A stretch of 64,000 nt of DNA, taken from positions 2,133,579-2,197,578 of the forward strand of contig CM049307.1 of the NCBI GenBank assembly GCA_026874595.1. Direction: 5' to 3'. The stretch comes from Sipunculus nudus (lineage: Eukaryota; Annelida; Sipuncula; Golfingiida; Sipunculidae). This document shows, piece after piece, positions 49,303-62,308 of the stretch. The first letter of the stretch is position 1; each line of letters opens with the position of its first letter. Under the pieces are notes generated by a model that was not told the origin of the DNA, ran no database searches, and worked only from the letters and a program-made list of their open reading frames with translations. A program made the translations under genes and the position numbers.

Positions 49303-50384
49303 ATACAACCTTACAGGAGCTTGAGTATCAGCTGACTTGTTGATGGGTCTACCTCATGTGGGCCCAATATATCACTGAGAAGCAGGGCCTTACTCCAGAT
49401 ACACTGCATAAACATATCATCTGGCCTCCCTTGAACCCCCAGTACAGCTGTATCTTTTACTAAAGCATACCTTGACCTTGTCAGTGACTACATGCTTCGT
49501 AAAGAAACAGTTGGGAGCTGGTGGAGGCCTTGTCTACCATGACCGTTGACCTATCTTGTCCTATTTCCAGGATTACTTTCTCTTCCAGGAAATAATACTG
49601 CTCACCTTGACCTTGTCAAAAGTGACATGCTCAGTTACTAAAGAGAGGCCTTTGTTACCTTTGACCTCTAAACAACAACCTTTGACCCCTGAAGGCTGAT
49701 TTCCAGGTTTAACTTCTCCTCCAGGAAGTGAGCACTGCACCGAGTGACCTCTGGACTGTTTCTGATTTGTACACAGCTTACCTGCCAATCACTGTCAAGA
49801 TACCATCCCAGTTTTGTTTTTCTACATTCAATGGCAGATGAAGGCCCACATGTTGTTGTACTACATCTAATATTTCTACATGCAAAGCACACCAGGATCA
49901 GAAAACTGCAGTTTGATGTCCTTACAGGGAGGTCACACCTATAACAGGGGGATGACCATGCTTTGTGTCCTGTCTGTATTGTTTCTGTTGCCAGCTTACA
50001 TATGGAACATGGGACCGCATCTTTAGATTTGTTCAGGCAAATGTGCAACAAATTCTTCACTTTGAAGCTGTCAGAGAGGAGTGATATGATGAAATGAGGT
50101 TACATAACCACTCTTGCTATAGATGTATTATACCATGTAATAAACCTGCAACAGCTGTTTTATATCAACAAAACTACAGAAGCCCTTTTTTGAAACTGAG
50201 ATGTAGATGAATATGCAAGAGTCAAAGACTACTCTTTTGCCCCAAATCAGTGGATTTTGTAAAATCTTTTTGATGAAATAATAAAGTATTACATAGCAAC
50301 CTCCACATCCTAAATGCAATTGTGACCAACTGATATGCACTTAATTTACATTCCAGTCAGGTTTCAGGGTATATATGTCGAGGG
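49303..50384. other. Mixed DNA with a two-copy ~135-bp repeat and an unidentified 130-codon frame
   Basis: Two imperfect units (about 49468-49603 and 49604-49740) each open ACCTTGACCTTGTC and close with TTTCCAGG...TCTTCCAGGAA or CTCCAGGAAG. A minus-strand frame of 130 codons (49668-50060) is Cys-rich (about ten Cys) but overlaps the repeat and shows no known domain. Confidence 0.4.
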
Positions 50385-51070
50385 AAGAATTAGAATCTGG
50401 GAATATACAGAATCTTCCAGTGACAAATTGGAATTCCCATTCTTCCCAGGAAAAATGAGAATTTTCGTTTTTTTCCCGGGGAAGAATGTGAATCAATTCA
50501 TACTCTCACTTGATTTTTATTTTTCCAGGGAGAATTGAGAATTCTGGTTTTTCACAGTGAGAATGGGAATTCTCATTTTTCCCAGCTTCTTATTTTCTGA
50601 AAACTTAATACCAAGAATCTGTCCTAGCTATTATTATAATAATCATACAAAAACAGAAGAAACTTGTTACACATATATATCACTTGAAATTGGAAGCTTC
50701 ACATTACATTCACATAATTCTTAAAAGTGAGTCTATATTTGTTCTTTTAACTACTTGAACAGTTCGGAAAATATATGTAAGATATAAAATCAAAGTTTAT
50801 TTCTGAAAATGAAGAAAAAAAAACATAAAAAAAATAAAAAAAAAAAGAGTTTAAAGTTGCCACAAAAGATTCCTGTTTTTCCTGGGATAAATGAGAATTC
50901 TCAATTTTTCCCAGGACAGACTGGAATTCTCATTTTTCCTGGGAAGAATGAGAATTTAATTTTTCCTTGAAAAAAAAAACAGAAAAAATTTCAAATCATC
51001 TATTGATTATCATTTTTCCCAGGAAGATTGTGAATTCTCATTTTTCCTGGGAAGATTCTAGATCTTCAAG
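50385..51070. repeat. Array of palindromes built on GAATTCTCATTTTTCC
   Basis: Alternating arms GGGAAGAATGAGAATT and AATTCTCATTTTTCCCAG recur at 50427-50590 and 50875-51060, interrupted by an A-rich stretch (about 50590-50870). Complementary arms lie next to each other, so the strand can fold into hairpins. It resembles the array at 36958 in design but not in sequence. Confidence 0.75.
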
Positions 51071-52600
51071 TTCCAAGATTATCATTCTTCTCTCGACATA
51101 CATTACATGTATATATATTATATATATATAAAATATATATATATAAATAACTCGACACAAATACTGGGTATTAATTAAGTGATTATGCAACTGGGAATTG
51201 TCAACAATATGTAAAGCTCCAAATGGATAATTAACCACAAGGAAAATACATAGAGTTAGTTTTTCACCTCAACTTTGGAGGGATTTATTTTTTTATAGAG
51301 TTTCCTGTTTTTCTGAATGGTTTGTTTGTAAGATTATTAAAAAAGTTTTTTTCACAACATTTGATGGTATGGCTGGCTAGTGTTAGTGTTGCTCTGTTTT
51401 TTTCATTATGATTACTTCTTCTTTATCATCACTATGAATATGATTACTTCTTCTTTATCATCATCACTATGATTAGTTGAGCAGGTAAACACAGTGTGAA
51501 ACTGTAATGAAAGCAAATGTAAGTATATGATTTTAAGTATACCAACATTTTTTAACTGACTTATCCTTGTTGTTTGGCCTTGGAACAGCCATTTTTAACA
51601 ATGACAAAAAAATAGACTTTTTCTCTTAATAATGAAAGTAAAAAAAGTTAATTAATAATGCATTACAAAGTTAAAATGTGAGAGAGGCCTACCAGGGCAA
51701 TATCACTTTTTTACTTATACAAACTGAAACATTTTCTACTGATATCCAAAGTATCTGTTCATAAACAAGACCATTTGACAGCGACTGCTTGTTTATGTAC
51801 AGATAAGGCTACATGTATGATGATCTTGGGTCATGTCTTGTCATATATTATAATATGTATCCCCATTTTACCCACACTATACACAACACTATCCCCTGTG
51901 AATATTTTTGTTCCTTCTGGTGCTGTGTGGTTAATTCTGTTGTACTTGTTTATTGTTATAACTTGCACCTGAGAAAGTCCAGATACTGACTGTCTGGTTT
52001 AGTAACCAGAACAAATATAGAGTACAACATTCCTAATTGACATCAACAGTTCTATGGCATATCATACAAGGCACATATTACATAACACATACACACATAA
52101 AGGGCCAGATTCAGGAGATATGTTTTTGGGTGGGGGTGGGGGGGAGGCCTTGTTGGCCAGGTGTTAGAGGGCTTTCTAAGCCCCCCCCCCCCCCCACCTG
52201 CTGGTTTCCAAAAACAGAGCCACAAGAGTCCTTCCAAGAAACTCTCAATTTTAAAATACTGATATTCTGGAACTGTGTTCTCTATGCATTATGTTTTGAG
52301 AAACAGTTAGCCAAGATATTATTTGAAATGTTTAGAGGAATGGGCTTCATATACATGAGAGAAGATTTCTTGTATCAAGTTTGTGGAATAATCAATATAT
52401 AAAGCTTAATAACAGACCTGTATACAACAAACATGGTGTAAAGAGCAGATGATGTTATATAAAGAACTGGTAGATGATAACAGACAGTGGAAGACACTGA
52501 CCAGTACACGTGAGTAGAGTACATGTATGAATCACAAAGATTTTAGGGTTTTTATAGCATTAAAACAGGCCATTCCAAAATTTGGGAGAGATGCATGGGT
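51071..52600. other. Unassigned AT-rich DNA with TA microsatellites and C/G runs
   Basis: TA-rich microsatellite at about 51108-51150. A G-rich/C-rich pair (GTGGGGGTGGGGGGGAGG near 52130 and C14 near 52182) creates spurious frames on both strands (52037-52402 plus, 52052-52237 minus). No gene was recognised. Confidence 0.45.
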
Positions 52601-52785
52601 TAATAGGGTATAAACAAGAACATATGCTGGAGGAAATGATGTTGACATTGTTGTAACTGTGAATGGTTTAGAGGCCTTGGATAAATTAAATGCTGTTAAT
52701 ATATATAACTCTAATGGATAAAATATTAGAAACCCCTACAGCTCGGAAAGCATGGGATACCAGAATCTGAAAAACTCGAGGTTAA

Positions 52786-53140
52786 ATGGGAATGTTTATA
52801 CTTATAGTGGAATATAACAAAAGTACCTTAGACACGCATCTTAGGGCTTTGCTAAATAACTACATTCCTCTCAATGATCAGTTGTATAAGTGGAATTTAA
52901 AGGAAACACCTCCATGTTCATTCTGTTTAGAACAAAGAGAAAAGATACTGCATCAATTTCTGGATTGTATGGTTGCTACCATGTTTTCATCTGAAAATAA
53001 CATCCTGCTAACAGAATTATAATGTGAATTTACCACCAATTTTACATTCTTTAATCAAATATGGTATCATACTAGTTAGTGAAGACAACATGTTAATTAA
53101 CCAAATTTTGCTGCTGAAAAAATATGTCTTGTAAAAACAA
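52786..53140 (+). pseudogene. Decayed LINE ORF2 C-terminus
   Basis: A plus-strand frame contains LNDQLYKWNLKETPPCSFCL then HQFLDC, the C-x2-C...H-x-(3-5)-C tail found at the end of many LINE ORF2 proteins. After a frameshift near 53010 the homology continues as ILHSLIKYGIILVSEDNMLI and NQILLLKKYVL. The domain order is right but the frame is broken and nothing upstream is readable. It is not close to the LINE at 1-2026. Confidence 0.65.
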
Positions 53141-53587
53141 AGAGAGGGCTATCATTCTGCTCTGTTTACTGTATTTAAAAGCATATAATGGATACTGTTG
53201 TGTTGAAAGACACATAGCTAATAAAAAGGAACTTTAAATATGCATTACCGAAAATGGGGTTAATTAAAAAATATGAGTAAAAACTGATACCATGTAAGGC
53301 CTGATCATGAGAAACTGAACAGGCATTGTAATTTATGTACCTTTCAGCTATTTATAATCTTGTATTTGTAGTTAATTGTTTGTTTGACATTAAAAAAATT
53401 GCCTATGATAAAATATCAAAGGAATATTTAAGGTCATAAGAAATGTCTGAGGCGATTAAAGAAAATGTGAGAACCATCATTCTGTGTATTCAGAGTGCAA
53501 ACTTCTTTATAAAATTTGTGATGTCTGCTGGTAGGCCTATATATTCCTGTGGATACATAAGGCCCATAGCTGTCAACCTCAATTTTT

Positions 53588-53848
53588 TAACCTACAGTTG
53601 ACCTGAGATAGGTTTTCAAAAGTTTCAGTATACATGTATAAGCTTCTTTCACACTTGCAGCTTGTGACTGGAAGTGTTGCAATTATTTCCAACAGTCTTG
53701 ACAATATAAGAGAGTTTTTCATCACAGCATTTTGCGACTCCTCAATAGACTGAGCTGTTGCTGTGTATACACTTGGATCACTGTCTGGTTCAGAATCTGC
53801 CAATATGGTTATCAGTTTACATAAATAATAAGAAACAATAGATGGGAA
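53588..53848 (-). pseudogene. hAT transposase C-terminal dimerisation domain, broken
   Basis: On the minus strand the frame reads LLEIIATLPVTSCKCERS, the hallmark start of the hAT dimerisation domain. A frameshift follows; in another frame LKTYLRSTVG (53590-53619) continues the same domain, then a stop. Upstream coding sequence ends at 53849, where element K begins, so K probably inserted into this relic. hAT transposases cut and paste DNA flanked by 8-bp duplications; this copy is dead. Confidence 0.72.
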
Positions 53849-54195
53849 CAAGGGACCCATGGGTCACGGCACTCAGCTGAAGTTTGAAATATTTCAGCAA
53901 ATGCAAAATATGTTTATTTCTATTGTTATTGTTTTTCTTATGTATTAGCATATGAAAGCTATGAGGAAATGGCCCTCCTACTTAGTTAGTAAAGTTCTAA
54001 ATAAATGAGGCAAAACATAAATATATGAAAGCTAAGTGAAACCAAGCCAAGCTGAGCTAAGGCAGCTGCCTTGAGTGGGTTACATAACACAGGTGAGGGC
54101 TGCATAACTCACTCTATTAGCCAGTTTCATGGCTTGATGTAAACAACACTTGACATGGTGTCTAAAAACTTGACTAAAAGCTATTCTTTTAAATC
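53849..54195 (+). mobile_element. Element K, short H/C-like derivative
   Basis: It starts CAAGGGACCCATGGGTCACG. A GCTGAGCTAA at 54051-54060 could be its end, but the following ACATGGTGTCTAAAAAC and ACTAAAAGCTA resemble H1 near 23350-23385, so it may be a longer, internally deleted H copy. The right boundary is uncertain. Confidence 0.5.
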
Positions 54196-55151
54196 AATTC
54201 CTTTGAATTGTTTTCATTGATATCTGTGAGTCATCGCCTGCTGCATCATTGATGGAGTTATTCTCGTATTATCGCCCATGTTTACTGCTGCCCAGCTATA
54301 GCTCAGGCATCATTAGCAATGACAGCTTCACACACATGCTCTTGCCACACATTGTTATATGAATATATATTGTGTAAAATTGTTCCAATATTTACATTAA
54401 ATGCACAAGGAGATAAATTTGCTGAGAAATTAACTCAACTGACAAGACAGTGTCAGTTCACGTTTTCGGTCTTCGGGCACTAAAGAGCTGTTCCGAAATC
54501 TGGGCCAAGGGGGAATTCTAGAGCTGTATCAGCAGCATCTCTTTGTGCCTTTAAGCAGTGAGTTTTATGACCCCCCCCCCCCACCCAGCAACATTTGACG
54601 AGGTCAGCCTCTGAGTTGGAACTCCATTTGTTATAAATTCCTTGTTTATACTGATTACTTCTTGACTGCATGATGTTAAATGAACTTTGTGCACTGGACT
54701 ATGAAACAGTGGCAGTCCAAATAATAAACCTAATGGTAATAATAACATTTATTCTGTGAAACACATGGATTATGAAACAAGGAATTCAGGATTCATTGAT
54801 GACAAAAGTAGGAATAACTGAAAGACTCATCTGTATATTTTACAATCTGGTTCCTGTCCCCTGTAAAACTTTGTTAAGATATTTTATCTGCTAGTGATAA
54901 TACCAAGAAACTGAAAGAACTATCACTTCACAGATTTTTAAATGCTCTACTTACTTAATGAAATTATTACTTATCTTTAATCTGTCGACACTTTATGTAG
55001 TAATTATTTCTTCTTTTAAAACAAGATTCTTAAAATTTAATCAACACAGATATTACCATTCATGTCTGGAAGATTGTTGGCACATGACTGAATATTCAAA
55101 AATTTAATTCTGGCATCAAACTGATACAAACTTCATTAGTGAAAGATCAGA
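54196..55151. other. Unassigned AT-rich DNA
   Basis: A C10 run lies near 54571. No coding frame or element end was recognised. Confidence 0.4.
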
Positions 55152-55458
55152 TCCACACAGTCTGGATGTAACTTGTGGTAACGGTCTTAGACTTTAGGTC
55201 TTCAAGTTTGTCCACACAGTTTGGATGCCACTTGTGGTTACCATCTTGGACTTTAGATCTTTAAGTTTGTCCACACAGTTTGGATGTTGCTTGTGGTAAC
55301 GGTCTTGGACTTTAGGTCTTCAAGTTTGTCCACACAGTTTGGATGCCACTTGTGGTTACCATCTTGGACTTTAGATCTTTAAGTTTGTCCACACAGTTTA
55401 GATGCCACTTGTGGTTACCATCTTGGACTTTAGGTCTTCAAGTTTGTTCACACAGTTT
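55152..55458. repeat. 59-bp minisatellite, about 5 copies, alternating types
   Basis: The unit reads TCCACACAGTTTGGATGCCA, CTTGTGGTTACCATCTTGGA and CTTTAGATCTTTAAGTTTG. Units 1 and 3 carry TAACGGTC with GGTCTTCAAG; units 2 and 4 carry TTACCATC with GATCTTTAAG; the fifth mixes both. This implies a 118-bp dimer plus a recombinant. Confidence 0.9.
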
Positions 55459-56847
55459 GCCTTTTTTTCATTCTCATAATACTTCACTTGTATTACAGAC
55501 AGTGCCCTCTACAGGACATGAACTACAATTAATTTTAAAATGATGACCAGCTCTAGAGCATTTCAATGAAATTATGCATAGCAAATGATTACATTACTGA
55601 AATGAAACTGACCTAAGTAATTAACGACACCATGCACTATTCCACTGATTGAAATATCTTTTTAGCTGTGACCATAAAATTAGTAAGAGTCCTCCTGCGG
55701 ATAAAAGCAATTATTCTCTTGATATTTTACAAACTGAGAAACAAGAGATAGGACACACTGAACATGCTCAAGGCATACAAAAATTAATTTAAAAAATAAC
55801 TATGAATTTACTCATGTAACAAAATTTGCCACAAGAGCAAATGGAACCATGTGATAAAATTTACTTGGAGCTCATAAAAATAACTGTGCCTTGTGCAGTC
55901 GGTAAAATCTAATTGTATTATGAGGCAATATATCCAGCTGTGCTCCATGCCCATAAGCAAGGCATGAAATACCATATGGCTATAATTTCGATTACACAAC
56001 AGTTCTTGTAATTTCTCTGTATCAGCAGTTAAATCAGGCTGGTGGCCTTTCCTTGGCAGTATGGCATGATGCTGATAGCTGGTGTCCTTTTAGCCAGTGA
56101 AAGCCCCAAAGGCTCTGCCACAAGAAGACAAGCAATGTCTAATTTTTTTACTCCAATCTAATAGGACATAATGTTTATATTGCCATTGGTTTGTCTATTA
56201 GTATCTTTACTCAAAAAGTTCTATGAACAGAACACCCTAGGAACAAACCTTTTAATTTTGGAGATAGTCTAGATCACCATATTCTTTTTGTTCAAAGGAT
56301 TCTTATGTTCAACTGGGCAATGTGTCTGTCAGTGCCAAAAGTGAAATAACTATCATTCACTTGTATTACATGGGACCTTTAGCTTAATTTCAGAACAAGA
56401 TCAAAGTTTCCCTCACTGCATGCACATGTGAAACCTAATTGTAGCTGCAAAAAGAGCTGAGCTGTGATGTAAGCATGGAATTGGTGACCTGTGACATACC
56501 TGTTCCTCTCAGCTTGGATTCACGTATTTCCTGCAATTACTTAGACTATGCTTTGTGCGTATTGGGGTGACCATTTAATGACTGACACTGATCCTATTGT
56601 TCTCAGAGTTATACCGCTCTGGCCTAGTCTGTAGGCCATAGAGCACTTTTCATCGGAGGGTAACACTACCTTCTATATATATATATATATATAATACTTC
56701 CATAAAAGAATGAGCAATTTTAGCTTGGTTGCCTAGAAACTTTGATGCAAAATTATTGAGTATAAATAAACATAAAGAGTCAATCAAGGCATTTTAAAGC
56801 AAATTGAATTCATTTGAAACATCTAAGATTTCATCACCATGAAAAAC
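55459..56847. other. Unassigned DNA left of A3
   Basis: A (TA)n run lies at about 56675-56695. No coding frame or repeat array was recognised. Confidence 0.4.
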
Positions 56848-57008
56848 AAGTGACCCATGGGTCATGACGCTCAGCTGACTGGGAAGAGATTTGCAAAAGG
56901 AAATTTTATCATCAGAATGGTAGTATATACCCATTCAACTGAAGCATCAAACAGATTAACCAACAGGCCAAGATTTAGTCTGTATTTATATATCTCAAAA
57001 ATAGAGAA

Positions 57009-59806
57009 CAAGGCCTACAGGCCTAATGCGAACCTGTGCATATGGATATACACCAGGTATAACGCTTCAATGCTGAACCACTACTTTTCATATATATGAA
57101 CAATGCAAGTACTAAACATTTTGAACAAGAAACAATACACAAACATCACTGCTGAAATTCTGGCATGGGTGCACACAACACAAAAATTATTGTAGGTGGC
57201 ACCACCAGTCTTGTATACGACAAAGCTATTTGACATGTATAAATATGCCCAATTTCAGGCTGATATATCAAATTCCTCCGTAGAATTAAGCAGGCACACA
57301 CATTTTGCAAAAGTCATTGTAGATGGCAACACCTGTCTTGTGAACGAGAAAGCCATTAAAGATGCATAGACAGGTCAGAATATCAGGCCAATACATCAAA
57401 CTTACCTTGAGTCTGATGTATGGGCCTGACCAGGCTTAGGTGAGAAAGGCTGTTGCCCCGAGTGTACTGTGACAAATTACTGGCTCAGGCTACTGCACTG
57501 AGTGAACTCTTGACCTGCACCTAGCTAGACTGAGTGAACTTTTGACCTGTACCTGGCTGCACTGAGTAAACTCTTGACCTGTTGCATAATCTGACACAGT
57601 TGGCAGTCTGCCAAGGCTATAAATAAATCCAGGCTGACCTTTTGCCTTTTGCCAAATCTGAAACAGTAGCCACACAATTGCATAAGCTCACAGATTGGCT
57701 CCATATGCAGCCCTGAGGGGCATGACGCCAATGAGGTGATCACATGATACTCATGAGGTGATCACATGCTACCCATGAGATGATCACATGCTGCCCATGA
57801 GGTGATCACATGCCTTGTGCTTGGCTGCACTGATTGAACTGTTGACCTATATTTGGCTGCACTGAATGAACTCTTGATCTGTTGCCAAATCTGAAACAGT
57901 TGGCAGTTTCTCAACCTATTCAAGAAACATACACAATCTTGGCCTGTTATGTAACTCTGCTAAAATTTATCCAACACAAACCATTTGAACAAACTTGAGA
58001 AGGCTTGCCTCTGGGATCATTTCTGTAAAATATTGAACAATTTGGCTGGACTGTTTACAAGAAGAAGATTTTTAAAGTTTTTTTACAGCTTTTTCCCTGT
58101 AAAATCTAAGTAAATGCAGATAGCAAAAATAAGCTGAATCCATCAACATTTGATATGTGACTGATAATTGCATAAAATTTGGGGATGGTAGCTCCTGCTA
58201 TTCCTGAGAAATTATGAGTTAGTGTACAGATGATATGTAATATCATAAATCTACATTTCTACAAAAGCTTTTAAAAAACATGCTTGTCAATATTTTCCAT
58301 AGATATTCTGAAATCTAAATGTCTAGAGGCATGATGTAATGGATGCTGATAAACTGGTGCTAGGCTAGATGTATCTGCTTCACACAGCTAACATATATGG
58401 TAAAATGACTCAATTCAATCTTCATAATTCAGCCAAAATTCATTTTTTGGAACCATAAAAGACAATTATTATTAGAATGATTCAGGGAATTATTCTTGCA
58501 AAATATTAAACAAACTGGCCTCAGTATCATCAGTCGAAAAACATTTTGTAGGTTTATAACTCATATGGGAAAATACGGCAAAATGGCAAAGTTCAGCTTC
58601 CCATAACTCAGCCAAAAATCATTGAACCAAAACTATTTGAACAAACTTGAATTATCAACTTCTAAGGATAATTATTGTGTGAGATTTAAGAATTTGGCCC
58701 AGTGGTTTTTGAGAAGAAGATTTTTGTAGCCACTTAGCTAACATGGGCTGTTATGGCATATGACTAAATTCAGCTTCCAATAACTCAGCCAAAAGTCACT
58801 GAACTGAAACCATTTGAACAAACTTGAATTATCAACTTCTAAGGATAATTAATGTGTGAGATTTAAGAATTTGGCCCAGTGGTTTTTGAGAAGAAGATTT
58901 TTGTAGCCACTTAGCTTACATGGGCTGTTATGGAATATGACTAAATTCAGCTTCCCATAACTCAGCCAAAAGTCACTGAACTGAGACCATTTGAACAAAC
59001 TTGAATTATCAACATCTAAGGATAATTTATGTGTGAGATTTAAGAATTTGGCCCAGTGGTTTTTGAGAAGAAGATTTTTGTAGCCACTTAGCTAAAATGG
59101 GCTATTATGGCATATGACTAAATTCAGCTTCCCATAACTTAGCCAAAAGTCACTGAACTGAGACCATTTGAACAAACTTCAGAAAGCAATACCCTAGGAT
59201 CATTTCTGTGCGACATTAAACAATTTGGCCATTTCGTTTCAGAGAAGAAGTTATTTGTAGCTGTCAGTATGATACGGGCATTGATGACCCCCGTACAAAA
59301 AAGGCCGATGCAGGTGGCGCCACCAATACCTCAATTTCAGATATGACTCATGTGACCAACATTGGCATAAAATTTGGTGATGATAGCTCAAACCATTTCT
59401 GAGATTGTAATTTTAATATGCTTTTTTGGACAGATGACTAAGTTCAACTTCCTGTAAATGGCCAAAAATCACCGAACTTAAACCATTCGAACAAACTTGA
59501 GAGAGATGGTTCCAGGAATCATTTCTGTAAAGTATTGGACAATTTGGCTCAACAGATTCGGAGAAGAAGATTTTTTAAGCTTTTTAAGCTTTTTCCCTAT
59601 AAAATCTAAGAAAATGCAGTTAGCCAAAAAATAAGCAAAATCCGATAGAGTTTTTTAGATGACTAATTTTATGCATAAAATTTCGTGATGCTAATTTGTG
59701 CCGTTTTCAAGATAGTATGGGTTAACGTACAGACGATGGATGACGGACAATGGACGACAGACGCCGGACAACGCCCTACCATTGCATAAGCTCACAGAAT
59801 CGCTAA
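57009..59806 (+). mobile_element. Element D2, inserted in A3
   Basis: It starts CAAGGCCTACAGGCCTAATG and ends CATAAGCTCACAGAATCGCTAA. A1 and A2 read straight through the site (ATAGAGAAAAATGTGTAAAC, about 8228-8247 in A1). It contains three tandem copies of a 181-bp segment (about 58627, 58808, 58989) and one GGTGGCGCCACC unit near 59312. Relative to D1 it lacks the segment of D1 between C1 and about 13970. Confidence 0.87.
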
Positions 59807-59827
59807 AAAATGTGTAAACTTCAAAAA

Positions 59828-60981
59828 CTAGAATACGGGAAGCCGACAAGTGACTACGTGTATCCGCCAAAATTAGAGTGGAACGGGTGAAGTGAGGCAT
59901 GGATTGAGTGGCAAGGGGAAATAGAGTGAGGTATGTTGCATATTAGCATGGATGTCTGCAGCCTAAATGTGTATGTAGGTTGTGCCACCTACCACAAATC
60001 CAGAAAGCTGTCCAAGTTGTATACATATGCAAAACTTTAGGCAGAAAAGTCAAACCACTACATGTATATGAGTGATTTTAGCCCACGGCAGACAAACAGA
60101 CAGACGCTGTGCAAAAATGGTTGCAGGTGGCCCCTCCAGTTTTGTGTATGATAAAGAGCTATGTGAGATCTATACACATGCAAAATTTTGGCCCAATCGT
60201 TTAAACAGTTCCTGAGATATGAGCTTGGATGTCTGCAGCATAAACTAGAATGTAGGTGGCGCCACCTGTCATAAAATCATGAAAGCTATCCAGGATGTAT
60301 AAAACTGCAAAATTTCCAGGCAGATATGTCAAACCACTGCCGAGATAGGAGTGACATTATCCGATGGAAGACAAACATACAGACGCTGTGCAAAAATAGT
60401 TGCAGGTGGCGCCACCAGTTTTGCGTATGATAAAGAGCTATGTGAGATCTATACACATGCAAAATTTTGGCCCAATCGGTCAAACGGTTCCCGAGAGATG
60501 AGCTTGGATGTGATCAGCATAAATATGAATGTAGGTTGTGCCATCTGTCATAAAATCAAGTAAGCTATCCTGGATGTATACGCATGACGAATTTCAGGTC
60601 AATTAGTCAATTCACTGCAGAGATATGAGTGATTTTAACTCAAGGCAGATGAACAGATGGACACTGTGCAAACATGGTTACAGGTGGCGCTACCATTTTT
60701 GTTTATGTTATAAAGCAATCCAAGGGCTGCATTTGAATAAATTTTATTTCCTGATCATTCAAACGGTTCCCGAGATATGAGGGTTTATGTGTAGGAACAG
60801 ACGCACAAATGGACACTGGATAGAGAGGAAAGGTCAGAGGTCAACGCAAACTGGTTAGGCACAAGTTCAATTAATCGGTCCATTAATTATTCTCAGAGGA
60901 GCTTTCTAGAAACGAACGTGGTGGCGGTGGTGGAACCCGGTCAAAAACATAGTATCCACAAAACTTCGTTTTGGCGGATAC
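59828..60981 (+). mobile_element. R1c, R1 copy inside A3
   Basis: It starts CTAGAATACGGGAAGCCGAC and ends GGCGGATAC, in the same position as R1 in A1 and A2. Boxes GGTGGCGCCACC persist (about 60256 and 60405). The CpG-rich palindrome before the terminus has decayed to GTGGTGGCGGTGGTGG. Confidence 0.8.
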
Positions 60982-60990
60982 AAAAATACA

Positions 60991-62300
60991 GGTGGCTCCA
61001 CCAGTCTGCAGAAAATAATAAAAACACTCAATGGTCAATATCCATGCAAAGAATCATGATGATCTCTGCATTAGTTGTTCAGATACTTCAGCTTTTGTAT
61101 CAAATTGTCCATTATTCTGAGGGATACTTCAGAGTCCAAAAGCTTGAAGGATATGGGTAACAGAGACCTAATTTCAAGTTTCCACAGGCACTTTTCATGG
61201 GCCTCCTTGCATGACAAGAATGAAGATTCTAGGTCCAGTTGTTGCAATTTGTACACTGTTGACAGATGACAGCATCCTTAAAGGTCTCAAAAATAGAGGA
61301 AAAAATTGTAAAAAATCGAACAATACAGGTGGCGCCACCAGTCTGCAGGAACTGATGGAACATCTCATGATCAATATGTATGCCAAAAATCATGACCATC
61401 AGTGTTGTAGTTATTGAGATACTGCAGTTTTTGTATCAAATTTTCCATTATTCTGGGGGGTATTTTGGAGCCATACAGCTTAAAGAATATGGGTAACAGA
61501 GACCTAATTTCAGGTTTCCATGGAGACTTATCATGGGTCTCCCTGTGTGTCTAGAATGAAGATTCTTGGGGTCCAGTCGTTACGATTTGTACCCTGTTGA
61601 CAGATAACTACATACTTAAAGGTCTCAAAAATAGAGAGAAAAAAAATTGTGAAAATTTGAAAAAATTCAGGTGGCGCCACCAGTCTGCAGGAACTGATGG
61701 AACACCTCTTGATCAATAATGTGTGCCAAAAATCATGACCATCAGTGTTGTAGTTATTGAGATGTTGCAGTTTGTTTTTATCAAATTTTCAATTATTCTG
61801 GGGGGTTATTGGGAGCCCCCCACAGCTAAAAGGATATGGGTAACAGAGACCTTATTTCAGGTTTCCATGGAGACTTTTCATGGACCTCTCAGTGTGTCAA
61901 GAATGAAGATTCTAGGTCCAGTCTTTATGATTTGTGCCCTGTTAACAGCTGTTTACATTTTAAAGGTCTCAAAAATAGACAAAACAATTTGTAAAAATTG
62001 AAAAATACAGGTGGCGCCACCAGTCTGCAGAAACTGATGAAACATCTCATGATCAATAAGTATGCCAAAAATCATGACCATCAGTGATGTAGTTAATGAG
62101 ATATTGAAGTTTTTGTATGAAATTTTTTACTATTCTGGGAGGTACTTTGGGGCCCCATAGCTCGAAGGATATGGGTAAGAGAGACCTAATTTCTGGTTTC
62201 CATCGACACTTTTCATAGGTCTCTCAGTGTCTTGAGAATGAAGATTCTAGGTCCAGTCGTTATGATTTGTGCCATGTTAACAGATGACAGCATCCTTAAA
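60991..62300. repeat. R2 tandem units of A3
   Basis: Four unit starts are visible (60991, 61328, 61670, 62010) with spacings of about 340, each opening with GGTGGCTCCACC or GGTGGCGCCACC. They are more diverged from A1 than A2 is. Confidence 0.82.
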
Positions 62301-62308
62301 GGTCTAAA

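Larger units (their letters stand above)
56848..62308 (+). mobile_element. Element A3, split by D2 and by H2 (3' end outside window)
   Basis: It starts AAGTGACCCATGGGTCATGA like A1 and A2. Its own sequence is 56848-57008 and 59807-62308. It keeps R1c at the same internal place. R2 units start near 60991, 61328, 61670 and 62010; the unit count before H2 is lower than in A1 and A2. H2 interrupts it at AAGGTCTAAA, where every other R2 unit reads AAGGTCTCAAAAATAG. The terminus is not in the window. Confidence 0.82.

Noticed and set aside
49668-50060. 130-codon Cys-rich minus-strand frame
   Set aside because: It overlaps a local repeat, shows no known domain and has no supporting splice or promoter evidence; kept only as a note in the feature list.
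52037-52402. 121-codon frame with a poly-Pro stretch
   Set aside because: It is driven by G and C homopolymer runs; no motif.
54051-54060. GCTGAGCTAA as the definite 3' end of a 212-bp element K
   Set aside because: Sequence beyond it still resembles H1, so the match may be chance; the boundary is left open.
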